Assembly: GCA_007922305.1 (NCBI GenBank)
Contig: ML677334.1
Location: 54,891,780 to 54,955,779 of the forward strand
Length of the DNA stretch: 64,000 nt
From: Dermatemys mawii
Taxonomy: Eukaryota > Chordata > Testudines > Dermatemydidae
Reading direction: 5' to 3'
This document shows positions 44,156 to 56,110 of this stretch, one piece after another. The notes under the pieces were generated by a model, which was not told the origin of the DNA, made no database searches, and was given only the letters and a program-made list of their open reading frames with translations. Within the stretch, counting starts at the first letter, position 1, and every line of letters begins with the position of its first letter. The translations under genes and the position numbers were made by a program.

Positions 44156-47100
44156 AAGTAATTAAGGCTAAATGAGAGATACTGAGAAGGAAAAAGAAGG
44201 TACCCTTCTACTGGAGGTTCATAATCGGTTGAAAGTATCTACTTGACCGGGCAGTAAGCAAGTAGAGTATATGTTGTCTTGAAAGAAATATTGAAGAAAA
44301 GAATTTATAGCTGTTTCTCAGGTCCTAAATTGAAGGACTGAGAACAAGTGGTTGTTAGAGAACAAAAACCTTCCCTGAGACATTTATGTTATAGTGAAGC
44401 ACCTCATAAGCCCTTAGCCACTGCCCTGAAATGCGACACCTGCATCATCTACGTCAGTGTCAAAGGTGTAGAAAGCCCCATCCAGGTGAAAGGAGGCATC
44501 CATCTGCTTCCCTATTGAAATTCTGCCACTCTTCCAGGCACAGGAAGATGCAGCCATGCATTCCAGTGGTGCAGTCTCCCTAGGTTTAGGAGTAACACAA
44601 CAGACTAGATGGGGAATTCACTCACATGAGCTATACTCCCCCTAGACACCTTTCCATCTCCTTTCCATTGAGTGTTTCCTATGTTTGGGGGCCTTTCGTT
44701 AGAATAAGGCATTTTGCCAAGGCACTTCCAAGTCAGTGTGCATGGTTCAGAAGAATGTGGCAAATCAGGTCCAAAGTTCCTATTCACATATAGACGGGGT
44801 ATATAGTGGAAATTATCCCAGACTAACAGATGCTCTACAGTATACATAAAATTGCAGTGAAGAAACTGGGCTGCTATAGCACTGCACCCTTTTATCCCTT
44901 CTTCCCATCCAGTACAATTGAGCTATTTGACGTGGCTCAAAAAGAGCTTAGCTGCAAATGTGAGCCAAGGAAGTGCTGAGTGAGAGTGGGGGTGCTAAGA
45001 AAAGCTGCTCTTGGCTTCTGTCACTAAACAGCTTAAGTTTCAATTTTGAAAATTACTTCAGTTTTACTTAAATCATCCTGTGTGCCAAGCAGCCAATTTT
45101 GGGAACTGATGAATGACAAAGTCATCATATCTGCACTGAATACAATATCAATTTTATATGACCCATAGTAACAGGAGAGGGAAGTAGTATGTTCTCAGCC
45201 CCTCTGTGTCATTCTACATGAGCGTAAGAGGGAAAGAGAATTAATGAAATACTAGTTTGCCCACATGGGAGAGGAACAAAGGAAACTAAGTAAGGAGTGT
45301 GTTACAATTTCCTCATGAACAGGGGGTATGCTGAGTGCCTCAATGTGCAGTTTCTTTTATCTGTGTATTTTGGGCTACCCCTGCCATAAGAAACAAATGT
45401 TATATTCTTATTGTAGACAGTATTAGACAGGCCATATACACAATAAGCAAGTTAAATGGAGGAAGGCTGCTAGTGCTTAAAAGACCCAACAGGACTCAAC
45501 AGCATGTGAGCAGGGAGTATCATCAAGCAGCAGCCCCTTCAATATATGGCCCTGTCCTGGCTTCAGAAATTCATGATTTCCTTATCTACATTGAATGTTT
45601 CAGACTCTGGGTTGCCCCTTGCCAACTATCCTGATGATAGCATATACCAGATACTAGGATCTCAGATACTATGATAATGAGCGTGATATAAATACCCAGG
45701 TAGATAGAGAGAATCATATTTACTTAAAGCAGTGAAATGACTCCATCTGTAGGTTATATTGGTTAGGATGGGGGCATAGGACTTTCACTCATCATTCTCA
45801 GCTAGTGATTTTCTCTGTTTTATCTTTACCCATTTCCCCCAGGACCTCAACATTTTAACACTTCATCTGGGTGTGACAAAAGCTAAAGCTCCAACACCCT
45901 CTTGCTTTGATCTGTGTTCCTGGCCCAGACACTGGTGTTGGCACACTGAAGTTTTACTCCTCAAATACCTTTTTGACCCTCTTTTTTTCCTTACAAGAAT
46001 AAGGGTTCCAGTGTTCGCATTCATGATGATCTGTTTGGTAATCTGGGATGCACTATGCTGGGTTATACACGTGGCACTAACATTTTAGAAGAAAAACATT
46101 AAAGATTAGGGGCTGTGATTTACACCATACTGTATCTATCCAAGGTCATGGGAGATAGGCACCAGTTTTAGACCAGGGACTATTGAAATGCAGTCTTATT
46201 GTAACTTTATTTGAGTGCAATAAGCAATGAGTAATGAAGAGAATTGCTCATTATAGGAAAAAACCCAAGTGTAAATCAGATGACCGCATTACAAAGATTA
46301 AAATGTCAATGGCTGCTGAAGTCCTAAAAAGAAGTCTGCAGAGACCTATAAAATTATAACTAAGAAAGTAAGGTAGCTCTTAAGCTTTAACCAGATACCC
46401 TAGTGTTCATATGAATTACCACATTAGTAAATTTTCCTCGTGGCAATATAATTTTGTATTGATTGTTTGCTTCTGTTAGTTATGTAATGAGCCAGCAGAG
46501 GTCTCCTACGTGCAAGCAGCCAAATCCTGGAGGATCAGCGACTTAAAAAGTCAAGAAGCTGGAGGACTGCAGGACAAATGGGAAGAGTTGGCGGGGGGGT
46601 GATTATCTTGGCAGGATTATGGGTAGGGGCCCTCAGTGGAAAGAAGAAGGCCTGCGTTTGATACCTTTGATGTGGGTGTGACTGACCCCCAGAAAAGGAC
46701 TGTGATGGGATTCTTGGATTGGGGCTGAGAGTGAACACTTTGTATTTAGGCTCAGATGTGTCCCAAGAGGAAGTGACAGCTGAGGAGCCACCAGAGGAGC
46801 AGTGCAGGTCACCAGCCTACTGCATCTCAGCTTTATATGCACCACTAGTGGGATTAGAGGCCTCTGGTAGAGGTGGGTAAAGGTTTTGGGTAACTCCAAA
46901 GGAAAGGGATTCTGCTATTGTTTCACTGTTTCATGGCTGCTGTGAGTACCCAGCAGCCCCCCATCCTCTTCCATCCCACTGATTAGTACTCATTCCCTTA
47001 TCTAATATTATTTCCTATAAATGGCCTCAGAACTCTTCTTTTTGGGTTTCTGTCACAAACAGGACATGGGCAGTCAGGTAGTTTCAGAGAAGAAGTCAGG

Positions 47101-47179
47101 CCAGCTCTTGTACCAGGAGGTCAGAGTCTGAGACAGGCCAGAGGACAAACCAAGAGTCAGGCAGTAGGCGCAGATGGAG
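44156..47179. other. unassigned sequence
   Basis: No repeat or gene is recognised. ORFs at 45335-45634 (+) and 46535-46899 (-) show no motifs. Confidence 0.5.
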
Positions 47180-47557
47180 CAGCGGTGGGCAAACTACAGC
47201 CCGCGGGCCACATCTGGACCGTGGGACCTTCCTGCCCGGCCCCTGACCTCCCAGCAGGGGAAGCTCCCTGCGGCCCATCCCCTGTTCTTCCCGCTTCCCC
47301 GGAGCCACACCACCACATGGGCAGTGCTTTGGGGGGCAGGGCTGGCTCTGCACGGCTTCCAGACATGCTGCTCTGAGCAGCGTGGTAAGGGGGCTGGGGC
47401 TGGGGGGGTTGGATAAGGAGCAGGGGATTCCAGGGGGCAGTCAGGGAACAGGAAACAAGGGGTGGTTGGATGGGGCGGAGGTTCTGGGATGGTGGTGAGG
47501 GGACAGGGAATTGAGGCATTAGATAGGCGTGGGAGTCCCGGAGGTCTGTCAGGGGCA

Positions 47558-47602
<45 letters not shown>

Positions 47603-48051
47603 GGGGTTGGGGCAATCAGGGGACAGGGAGAAGGGAGAGTTAGGTAGGGGGTGAAGTCCTGGGGGACCAGTTAGAGTGGGGGGGGTGTCTCTGGAGGAGA
47701 CGGTCAGGGGACAAGAAGCAGGAAGACTTAGATAGGGGGTGGGATCCTGGGAGGTGGTTAGGGGCGGGGGTCTCTGGAGAGAGCAGTCAGGGGACAAGGA
47801 GCAGGGGGGATTGGGTGGGAGAGGTCTGGGGGGGCAGTTAGGATAGGGGGGTCTCTGGAGGGCACGGTCGGGGGCAAGGAGCAGGGGGGTGGATGGGTTG
47901 AGGGTTCTGAGGGGGCAATCAGGAAGTGGGTGGGGGTTAGATAGGGGATGGGGCCAGGCTGTTTGGTGAGGCACAGCCTTCCCTACACGGCCCTCCATAC
48001 AATTTTGCAACCCTGATATGGCCCTCGGGCCAAAATGTTTGCCCTCCCCTG
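47180..48051. mobile_element. G-rich hAT non-autonomous element (872 bp)
   Basis: The left end 'cagcggtgggcaaact' and the right end, reverse-complemented, 'caggggagggcaaacatt' are hAT TIRs. Near the left end is 'acagcccgcgggccacat', and near the right end 'tatggccctcgggccaaaat'. The interior (about 47380-47960) is a diverged G-rich minisatellite with units of roughly 80-90 bp built on 'ggggcagtcaggggacaggg'. A (TG)n tract lies at 47561-47599. ORFs of 150 codons on the minus strand are due to this G/C skew, not genes. No clean 8-bp TSD is seen. Confidence 0.8.
47561..47599. repeat. (TG)n microsatellite
   Basis: About 19 uninterrupted TG dinucleotides lie inside the hAT minisatellite. This is the longest pure dinucleotide tract in the window and likely polymorphic. 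Confidence 0.95.
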
Positions 48052-50304
48052 AATTAAATAATGTCTAAAAGGAGACTCCATCTGAGTTTCCCTCTCCAGA
48101 ACACGCTTTTTGGGAAGCAATCATTTATTACTTTTAAAAAGTGAGAATTCTGAATCGATTTCACAATAGAGCAAGGATTATAAGAGTGTGTAGAGACAGT
48201 TTTATATAAGGGAAGTAGCCTTATGGAACCAAATCTCAAGGTTCGTAGTTAGGCTATGGGGAGTTTTACTAGAAAGAATTGAGAAAAGACCTCAAGTATT
48301 AGCCCCCTAGCAAAGAGCCTCCTACAACAAGAGCATTGTGTTACATGCAGTGCCAAGGGCCCTTAGAGAGCTGTCTGAAATGGCAATAGACACAAGGATT
48401 TACGACAAGGAACAGCAATTGCAATATCTAGTGCTAAACATTTAATCTATGGTTACAGTTTTTACTTTGGATCAGAGCTGAAGTCAGCAGAATTAAATCT
48501 TCAAGTGTATTTCAGCAGCCCTAAATCCTTCTGATACTGTTAACAGTGGCAGACTTCCAAAATGCATTCCATTAATAAGACAGTAAAGTATAAAACAGAG
48601 TTGTCTTCTTCAAGGAGGTAAAAATGGAAAATAAAGAGAAAGTGTCTTGTGAAATTGTATTCAGAGCATCTTGGCCTTTCTTCCATAAGTTTCTTTCATA
48701 ATTATTTTGACATTAACATACTATTATTCTTGACAAATAAGAAATATTTTATTATGAAGGAAACACTCCCCCAAAGCCTTCATTTTTAACTCTTATTTTT
48801 ACATGCTAGAAGAGCTTAAGAATGTGCCAATCAGCTGGTAACATGCAGTACCAATTCTCCCTAGGCTAGCAAAAGGGATTCAGCAGCTGTTACCTTCTCT
48901 GTCTCACTACCATCCTTAACTCACCCCTTTGTTGCAGCACATATGGCAAGTGAGATCACCCACGGGTTGGAGATCCCTGCAGGGCACGACAGGGTGTTAA
49001 GTATTTCATTTCAGCCTTTCTCCGGAATGTTTTTCCTTTAGTGGGTTTCACTCAAACTCTTATTTGATTCAATATGGACAGTTGAGGATATGCATAATTG
49101 TTGGTAATTTAAAGTGCTGAAGGTGCTTTTTTCATGGTAGAATTTAAGTGATAATAGCACTCCATTGTGTAAACAAATTGACGTGTAATAGCATAGCACT
49201 GACATAGCATCTAATTGATAGAATTCTGGTCTACTTGAGGAATACATACCGGCTACTCTGTGGGCTATTTAATGGCTATACTGCGGGAAACAAGTTCTGG
49301 AGGTCATTGTACCAAGGGCAGTAGCTGGCGGCCTTCTCCCTGTGCAGGACCAGGTGGACAGAATGCCACTGGGAACATACACACTGAAGAGTGACAGCTG
49401 TGGCACTGGCCCTGATCTACCAGAGCACCAGGCCTGGGCTGCCAGCTGTGGAGAAGTCCTTGGAATAGTCAGATGGAATTAAATAGAGAATGTTAATCTT
49501 CCTGGAGACCTTTAAACCAACCTTTTCAGGGATACAATTCCCTAATTCTATAGGATGGTTTTAAGATTCTGTGGAAAGCAGGTTCTATTACAAGCACAAG
49601 TCTATTGCATTCTGGAGGCTTTGGGAATAATTGCTTCAGAATTTCAGTTTCCACAGAACCTTGTTGAATTGAAGTTCTATTACATTCTAAGCGCCTTTCC
49701 CATAATGGAGTGAGAAAAGGCCATAACTCCATTTTTAGATTGACTAGCACTGCTCATGGTGCTGTCGCTCTGCTTTGTTTGCAGGGTAGAGAGTGCACAC
49801 CCCCAGCATTGGCTTGGGCCTGCTAAAAGAGTGGGACTGGGCATTCACAAAGTGCATGTGATGGGATTCTGGCTGCCCCTATACAGGTGAATGGGAGAAA
49901 GGAGATGTGGAATTTTCTGAGTAGCCAGACAATGGCCTTATGCATGGATATCTCAGATCCTTATTAAATGCTAGTCCGCAGTTCATACATAAATACATAT
50001 CACATATACAAACTATACTAGAAGAACATTATACTGTGCAAACTTAATCTGGTCCCCTTATGTGTACACTGTATGATACTATATGTATATACATTACTCA
50101 ACAAGTCTTAGACTCCCTGCCAGCCCTCAGCTCCCAGTCCCAGCCTCCCTGCCAAGGCTGTCCTGGCCCTCCCTGCCCAGACGCCAGTCCTAATTTCCTT
50201 GCCGACAGTCAGGGAGATTCCTATTTGCCACCAAAAAACTCTCAACTCCTGATTTAATAATATCTCCTGCTTAAAAACTACATTACCCAGAACCATATGC
50301 TTCA
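48052..50304. other. unassigned sequence
   Basis: No repeat or gene is recognised. A C-rich patch at 50,110-50,220 has some likeness to 52.8-52.9 kb. Confidence 0.5.
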
Positions 50305-50477
50305 GCGACCCATGTGAATGGCCACACTGGGTCAGATCAATGCTCCATCTAGCCCAGTATCCTGTCTTCCAACAGTGGCTAGTGACAGATGCTTCAGAGG
50401 GAATGAAGAGAACAGCTTTATAATCAAGTGATCAATTCCCTGTTGCCCAGTTCCAGGTTCTGGCAGTCAGAGGCTTA
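50305..50477 (-). mobile_element. CR1 LINE 3' region, distal piece
   Basis: On the minus strand it reads 'ctgggcaacagggaattgat', 'cttcattccctct', 'agacaggatactgggctaga' and 'ctgacccagtgtggccattc'. It is the 3' part of the CR1 that continues at 51,027. The split is caused by a Harbinger MITE whose TTA duplication lies at 50475-50477 and 51024-51026. Confidence 0.9.
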
Positions 50478-51023
50478 GGGCATATCTACATTGCTCAGGG
50501 GTGTGAAAAACACCTTCCAGAGTAACATAAGTTTCGCCAGCATAAGTGGTAGTATGCACAGGGCTATGTTGGTGGGAGAGCTTCTCTGGCCGACATACCT
50601 ACCCCTGCTCATTGAAGTGGTTTTATTATGCCAATGGGAGAGAGTTCTTTCATCTGCACAGAGCAACTACATGAGAGATCTGCATCGGTACAGCTATTGC
50701 ACTCTAAGGGCTGGTCCTCACTAGGGCGGGGGATTGACTGTAGATACGCAATTTCAGCTACGTTAATAACGTAGCTGAAATCGGCGTATCTACAGCCGAC
50801 TTACCTGCCGTCCTCACGGCAGCGGCGGTCGGTGGTGTGCTCCCCCATCGACTCCAGCTTGCACCTTTTGGCGAGCTGGAGTTACGGAGTCGACGGGGGC
50901 AGCGCTGGTGATCAATTTATCACATCCTGATGAGACGCAATAAATTGATCGCCATAAGATCGATCTCTCGTCTCGCTAGTGAAGACAAGCCATAAGATCA
51001 CTAGTGTAGACATGGGCATGGCC
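50478..51023. mobile_element. Harbinger MITE (outer) inserted in CR1
   Basis: The tips are 'gggcatatctacatt' on the left and, reverse-complemented, 'ggccatgcccatgtctacac' on the right, flanked by TTA/TTA as expected for PIF/Harbinger. A second MITE splits it at 50,708-50,992, leaving about 260 bp of its own sequence. No ORF is related to transposase. Confidence 0.85.
50708..50992. mobile_element. Harbinger MITE (inner, 'Chompy'-like)
   Basis: The tips are 'gggctggtcctcactag' and, reverse-complemented, 'tggcttgtcttcactagcga', flanked by TAA/TAA (50705-50707 and 50993-50995). The interior has the near-palindrome 'agctacgttaataacgtagct' (here split as agctacgttaat plus aacgtagct) and 'ggagttacggagtcgacggg'. 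It strongly resembles abundant turtle/crocodilian Harbinger MITEs; the name Chompy is from memory. It is the youngest layer of this nest. Confidence 0.85.
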
Positions 51024-51026
51024 TTA

Positions 51027-52085
51027 GGGACATTCAGAGAATGGGTAGCATCCATGACCATCTTGTCTAATAGCCACTGATGGATTTATTCTCCATGAAT
51101 TTGTCCCATTCCATTTTTAACCCAGTTATACTTTTGGCCTTCCTAACATTCCCTGTCAACGAGTTCCACAGGCTGACTGTGCATTGTGTGAAGACGTAAT
51201 TCCTTTTGTTTGTTTTAAATCTGCAGCCTATTAATTTCATTCAGTGACCCTGATTCTTGTGTTATGTGAAGGGGTCAATAACATTTCTCTATTCACATTC
51301 TCCACATCATTCATAATTTTATAAACCTGTATCATATCCCCGCTTAGTTATCTCCTTTCCAAGATAAATGGTCCCAGTTTTTAAAATCTCTCTTCATATA
51401 GAAGCTGTTCCATGCCCTTAATCATTTTTGTTTTCCTTCTCTGCATTTTTTCCAGTTGTAATATATCTTTTTGAAGATGGGTCAATATTCAAGGTGTGGA
51501 TGTACCAAGGATGTATATAGTGGCATCGTGATATTTTTTGTCTTCTTATCTACCCCTTGCCTAATGGTTCCTAACATTCTGTTAGCTTTTTGACTGCTGC
51601 TGCACATTCAGGAGATCTTTTCAGAGAACTATCCACAATGACTCCAAGATCTCTTTCTTGAATGATAACAGTTAATTTAGACCCCATTATTTTGTTTGTA
51701 TAGTTGGGATTATGTTTTCCAATGTGCATTACTTTGTATTCACCAACATTGAATTTTATCTGCTATTTTGTGCCACAGGTAGCCAGTTTTCTGAAATCCC
51801 TTTGTAACTCTTTACAGTCAGCTTTGGAATTAACTATTTTGAGTAGTTTTGTGTCATCTGAAAACTTTGCCTCTGCATGGTTTACCCCTTCTTTCAGATA
51901 ATTTAAGAATATGTTGAACAACACTAGTTCCATTACAGACTCATGGGGGACCCCACTATTTATCTCTCTCCACTGTGAAAGCTGACCATTTATTCCTACC
52001 CTTTGTTTCCTATCTTTTATCCATGAGATGACCTTCCCTCTTATCCCAGGAATGGTAGTGGTGGTGCAGAGCTTCCTGGGCAGTT
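51027..52085 (-). mobile_element. CR1 LINE, RT to 3' region, proximal piece
   Basis: On the minus strand this spans the C-terminal RT to the 3' region, with 'ggaaaacataatcccaacta', 'cttggagtcattgtggatag', 'ggggatatgatacaggttta' and 'gttccacaggctgact' (plus strand). The 5' truncation point is near 52,085, before which the sequence is unrelated. Confidence 0.95.
51763..52080 (-). pseudogene. CR1 reverse transcriptase fragment
   Basis: The minus-strand frame gives VISWIKDRKQRVGINGQLSQWREINSG, in pieces, then VPHESVMELVLFNIFLNYLKEGV and FSDDTKLLKIVNS. These match the CR1 RT blocks SGVPQGSVLGPVLFNIFIND and FADD. The active-site Ala is replaced by Ser (FSDD) and PQGS by PHES, so it is damaged. The upstream 70 codons of the open frame are unrelated sequence fused by chance at the truncation point. 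Confidence 0.9.
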
Positions 52086-54199
52086 TGAGGTTGGGAAATG
52101 TAATTGGGTGGTTGTCAGTATGTTGGGGGTCATGCCTCATTCTCACCCAGGCCTTGGCTTCAGCAGGGAGGCAGGAACAAGCCCATTCTTCCTGAGACTC
52201 AATACAGTAGTTGGGGGTCGGGGATGAGGCAGAGTATTCATGCCTCCCATTCTCTCCAGGCCTTTGGGTGCAGTGGGAGGGGGATATGGGAAGGGGTAAC
52301 ACCACACCTTGGCCAACCCAGGTGACTCTGTTCTTCGGCAAACACCCTTCCTATGGCAAAGTCTTTTCTCCACTTCCCTGGGTGTAATTGCCTGTCTCTC
52401 CAAATGCTGCCTTTGGCTGAGGTTTATTATAGCCCTACCAGGATGGATCCCACACTGGGTGGGAATTGCACCTCTCCTTGCCTCAGTGTGTGTTCTATGA
52501 AATATCAGGCACTGGGCAGGGAGATTGAATGGAGGGTATTATTGGGAGACAAGCAGATGGCAGTGGGAGCATTGATGGGACTGATGGGATGCCAGTGTGG
52601 CTGGCAGTGGGGCTTTATAGAGAACAATGGGGTGCTGGAGAGGCTGGAAGGGGCCAGTGGGATTGGCAGGTGGAGGCAGGCAGTGGGGGTGAGGGAGGAG
52701 AGTAGTAGAGTTAGCAGTGGGTGTGTGGGGGCTGAGAACAAGTTGCCTGCTCCCTGAAATTGATTTGAAAATGTTGGTCAGTGTGTCAACCAGTCCTGTC
52801 CACTTCCTGCTTCCCCCCCAGCTGCCAGCCCTACTCTCCTTGCCCAACCAGTCCCAGCCCAACTAGCTCCCATTCTCAGTCTCCATCCTGCACCTCCCAG
52901 ACTCCTTGTCTCAATCAATTCCTTTCCTTCCAGCCCAGTCCAGTTTTTGTCCCCTGTGCTATCAAACCAGATGGCTTCTCCTCCATGCTGTCTGGGTACT
53001 TGCAAGGGAGTCACTGAGGCAGAGGAAAGGAAGGCTCTTTGCTCTCAGTTCCAGAACCCGGCCCCAACCCAGCCCTGAGCCACCGAGAGTAGCCATTACA
53101 GAGAAGTTCTTCTGATCCCCACATAGCTCTGGTCAGGGGCATGATCAGCAGCTCTGTGGGGATGGCACATGTACAGTTTGGTCAACACAAGGAGCGAGCT
53201 CAGTGAGGACAGAATCTGTGGAGATTTTAGCTAAGCTCTAGCAAGTCTCTTCTCTGCAAGTGCAAAGGCTTATAAATTGGCCAAATTTGGATAGATTTTC
53301 ATGGGGTTGGCAAAAGGTGCATCTATGACACAAAATCCCCACTCCCCTGCCAAATTGCAAGCTCTTTCTTCAAAGAATGGGGGCGCTAGAGTATTTCAAA
53401 GAAAAGATCATCAGAAATTTTTAACATGGGCCAAACAATTCACGTATTTCCGTAGCTTCATTCCTGGAAATGGCTAAACTGTTCTGGCTGAAATTTTTCA
53501 AAAACAAATTCAGCCTAAAGAGGATACACACCATGGAAAATTTCAGCAACATTATAAACAGCTGAAAATGGGGAATTATAATGGTAAGTGCTGGGCAACC
53601 TTAACTAGAGGCAGTGCTGCCAATCCCACCTATCATTTTAACTGTTTTTAATATGCCATTATTTCCTGCAGCAATTGTCAGAACAATTGCATTGCCGTAC
53701 ATATACTAATGTTGTCCTTGGATGGTAGCATTCTGCCAGAGTTTGCCAAGATTCAGATCATGCCTCAAGGCTTTTTTGTTCAGAAATGTAACTGAACAAC
53801 ATGGACTGGATTCGCCACTCTGCTAGTGTCCAGAGATGGCCCACAGAGAATTGCCCCTGTGCAATGGAACGTTGCCTGCCTCAGTTGCCCACCTGACCTG
53901 TGTTGCAGAGGAAGGGAGAGAGCGTATTCAGTGACCAGGCAGAGTTGGTGCCTGGTGATTCTCCACTGGTGTAAGGACTCTGCACTTTAATTTGCATAGG
54001 GGATGGGTGGCTCAGAATCAGGGAGTCACAACCCACTTCCTAACAATCCTCTTTCTCCACTGAGCCCCAGTGGAGCTCTGGAGGGGGAAAACATCCTTCT
54101 TTTGTATTTGATTGGATACTCTGGATTAGGCCAGCTTTTATGTCAAGGAGGACATTGAGTCATTTTGATTTTTGTAAGTTGCAGTGGAATTATGCACCA
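52086..54199. other. unassigned sequence, partly G- or C-rich
   Basis: G-rich from 52,500 to 52,740 and C-rich from 52,790 to 52,940, which explains the overlapping ORFs of up to 134 codons on both strands. No domain or family is recognised. Confidence 0.45.
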
Positions 54200-54305
54200 C
54201 GAAGGCCCCAAATCATGACAATACTTAAGCATGCACTTAAGTCCCATTGACTTCAGTTATCTAAGGACATATTTAAAATTAAGCACATGCCTAAATGCTG
54301 TCCTG
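54200..54305. repeat. old short interspersed repeat
   Basis: 'acttaagcatgcacttaagt', then 'cccattgacttcagttat', then 'attaagcacatgcctaaatg' is a decayed palindromic repeat common in turtles and birds. The family is not named. Confidence 0.55.
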
Positions 54306-55309
54306 GATAGTTAATTGTATTATAATTTTATATAATACTATATCAATAAGTTTTAGCCTTTACAGTTTGTTCTTTTGGTCAAAAATATGGGACATAAAGT
54401 TTGCAAACATTTTTGCAAACATTTTCACGCACATTTTGTCCTTTTTTGGGTCAAAATTTGAAGTTTCAATGAAAAATTTATCAAAATTATGTATCTGAAA
54501 TATGTGTGTCCTATAGATGCAATATAGGGTATAAGAGATGATACAGAGCAATTAGATGGCCTTGCATTTTCCTATTTCCATTACAACCTTAAAATATTGG
54601 TCCTACAGAGCAATAAATGTATACAAATTAATTGAAATGGGCATGGGAAAGGAGAGTAGGGGAGCAGAACAGAGCAGCCAAGTGGATGTTTGTTTTTGAA
54701 AGTACTCATTTTTGAACAAAAATTTCCATGCATCTTTTCATGGGTGCACCACCGACAGATTTCCACAAGTAACCAGCACTAGCAGATAATTAATATTACT
54801 GCAAGTTTCATCTTGGAATACATTTTTATTTCCACATTCAGGAGCCCTGGTTGGTTTTAGGATGGCAACCCTGAACGAGCCTTATACAGAGTTGGCTTAG
54901 TGGAGCTTGACATAATATCTACAGCTGTGCAAACAGTAAAACAAATATAGTGTCTCTTCTGTTGCAAGACTATGGATTGCTGAATGATAACAAGGCAGAT
55001 GATTTACAATTGATTCAAGGTGCTGTTCTGCTTATGGAACTCCTTCTACCTTGTCAAAGAGATGAAAAACACTTCTCCATAGGTGTCATGCACAACTTTG
55101 AGGACCATAAATATCTGGCTGTATTATCTCTTTCAGCAGCTTACACTCTGACATATTTCTGCTCATGTTAACCACATATGAGACACACCATTCATTGTTT
55201 CTTTCTTGTCCTTAGAGCTGTGAGGCAAATCCATAGTGGGACCAGAGTTGCTCACTCAGCTACAATAACTCACCCCTCAACCCCTCATGTCCCCTGACAC
55301 ATACTCCAG
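54306..55309. other. unassigned sequence
   Basis: Contains a small hairpin-prone AT-rich segment at 54.38-54.48 kb ('gcaaacatttttgcaaacat'). The 73-codon ORF at 54950-55171 shows no motif. Confidence 0.45.
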
Positions 55310-56110
55310 AGGTGAGGGCAGCTTTATCGCTCACTTCTTGTGCTTTCCTTGAGTGGGTCCTGAGGAAGGGTGCTCCCCTCCCCTTACCTCTGCCCCACAG
55401 GACCTTACCATCTGACTCCTGCCATGTGAGCTTCCCTGGCCACCCCCTATGTACCACTTATGACAGCTGCGCAGCATGCATCCGGTGTGCTTCCAAACCG
55501 CATCTAAGAAACAGCTGTATGCACTTGTGATCCACACTCTTCACTTCTCACCCTTGTTTCCTGCCCCAACAACAAGTGGTAGGATTTCTTCACATCCGTG
55601 GAGGGTGAGGAACCCTTGTGGGCTAGTCCATATTCCACCCTGGTCCTATGGCCCACCAGGAATATTGGTTGGCAACTCCTTCTTGGAGCTGTGAGCTTGG
55701 GCATGCAGCAAGAGAGAGAGACCCTTCTGAACATCTACAGAGGATGCTTCAGTTTGAAGCCCCTTTTCTGGCTCCTCCAAAACCTTGTCCTTAAATTCTG
55801 GCTGCACTTTCCCCCATATCTCCTGAGCTATGCACATCCCATCTGTGGTTCCATGAAGTCGTGAGACCTCCTCGTCAACCTCCTCTGGGCATTAGCCATT
55901 CTGGCCTTCCACCATACCAGGAGGAGGAAGTTGGACAGGGAGGTGCTCTGTGACTGTCAGCCCTACTTCTGATCCATCCTGAAGTCACATCCTTGAGCAG
56001 AGTTCTCGCGCCACGTCCATTGGTACCCTGGACGCCTTTGAGGACTGGGCACTATCTGGGGTTCTCTGCTCGATGTCCCCTTCAGGATCCCTGATTCTGT
56101 CACTGTGACA
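55310..56110 (+). pseudogene. degenerate repeat-family ORF (retroelement-like)
   Basis: A broken plus-strand frame reads SLKPLFWLLQNLVLKFWLHF, PPYLLSYAHPI, then DLLVNLLWALAIL, TRRRKLDREVLCDCQPYF and, after stops, a segment resembling DAFEEQWALSGVLCSVSPSG. I recall this protein pattern as highly repeated in turtle genomes and suspect a LINE-type origin, but I cannot name the family. Several stops interrupt it. It ends near 'ctgtcactgtgac' at about 56108. Confidence 0.5.

Noticed and set aside
47157..48010. Minus-strand ORFs of ~150 codons rich in Pro, Ser and Thr-His repeats
   Set aside because: They come from the G-rich minisatellite and (TG)n tract of a hAT element; the protein is low complexity.
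52353..52862. Overlapping ORFs of 107-134 codons on both strands
   Set aside because: G- or C-rich composition keeps several frames open at once; no domain or consistent frame.
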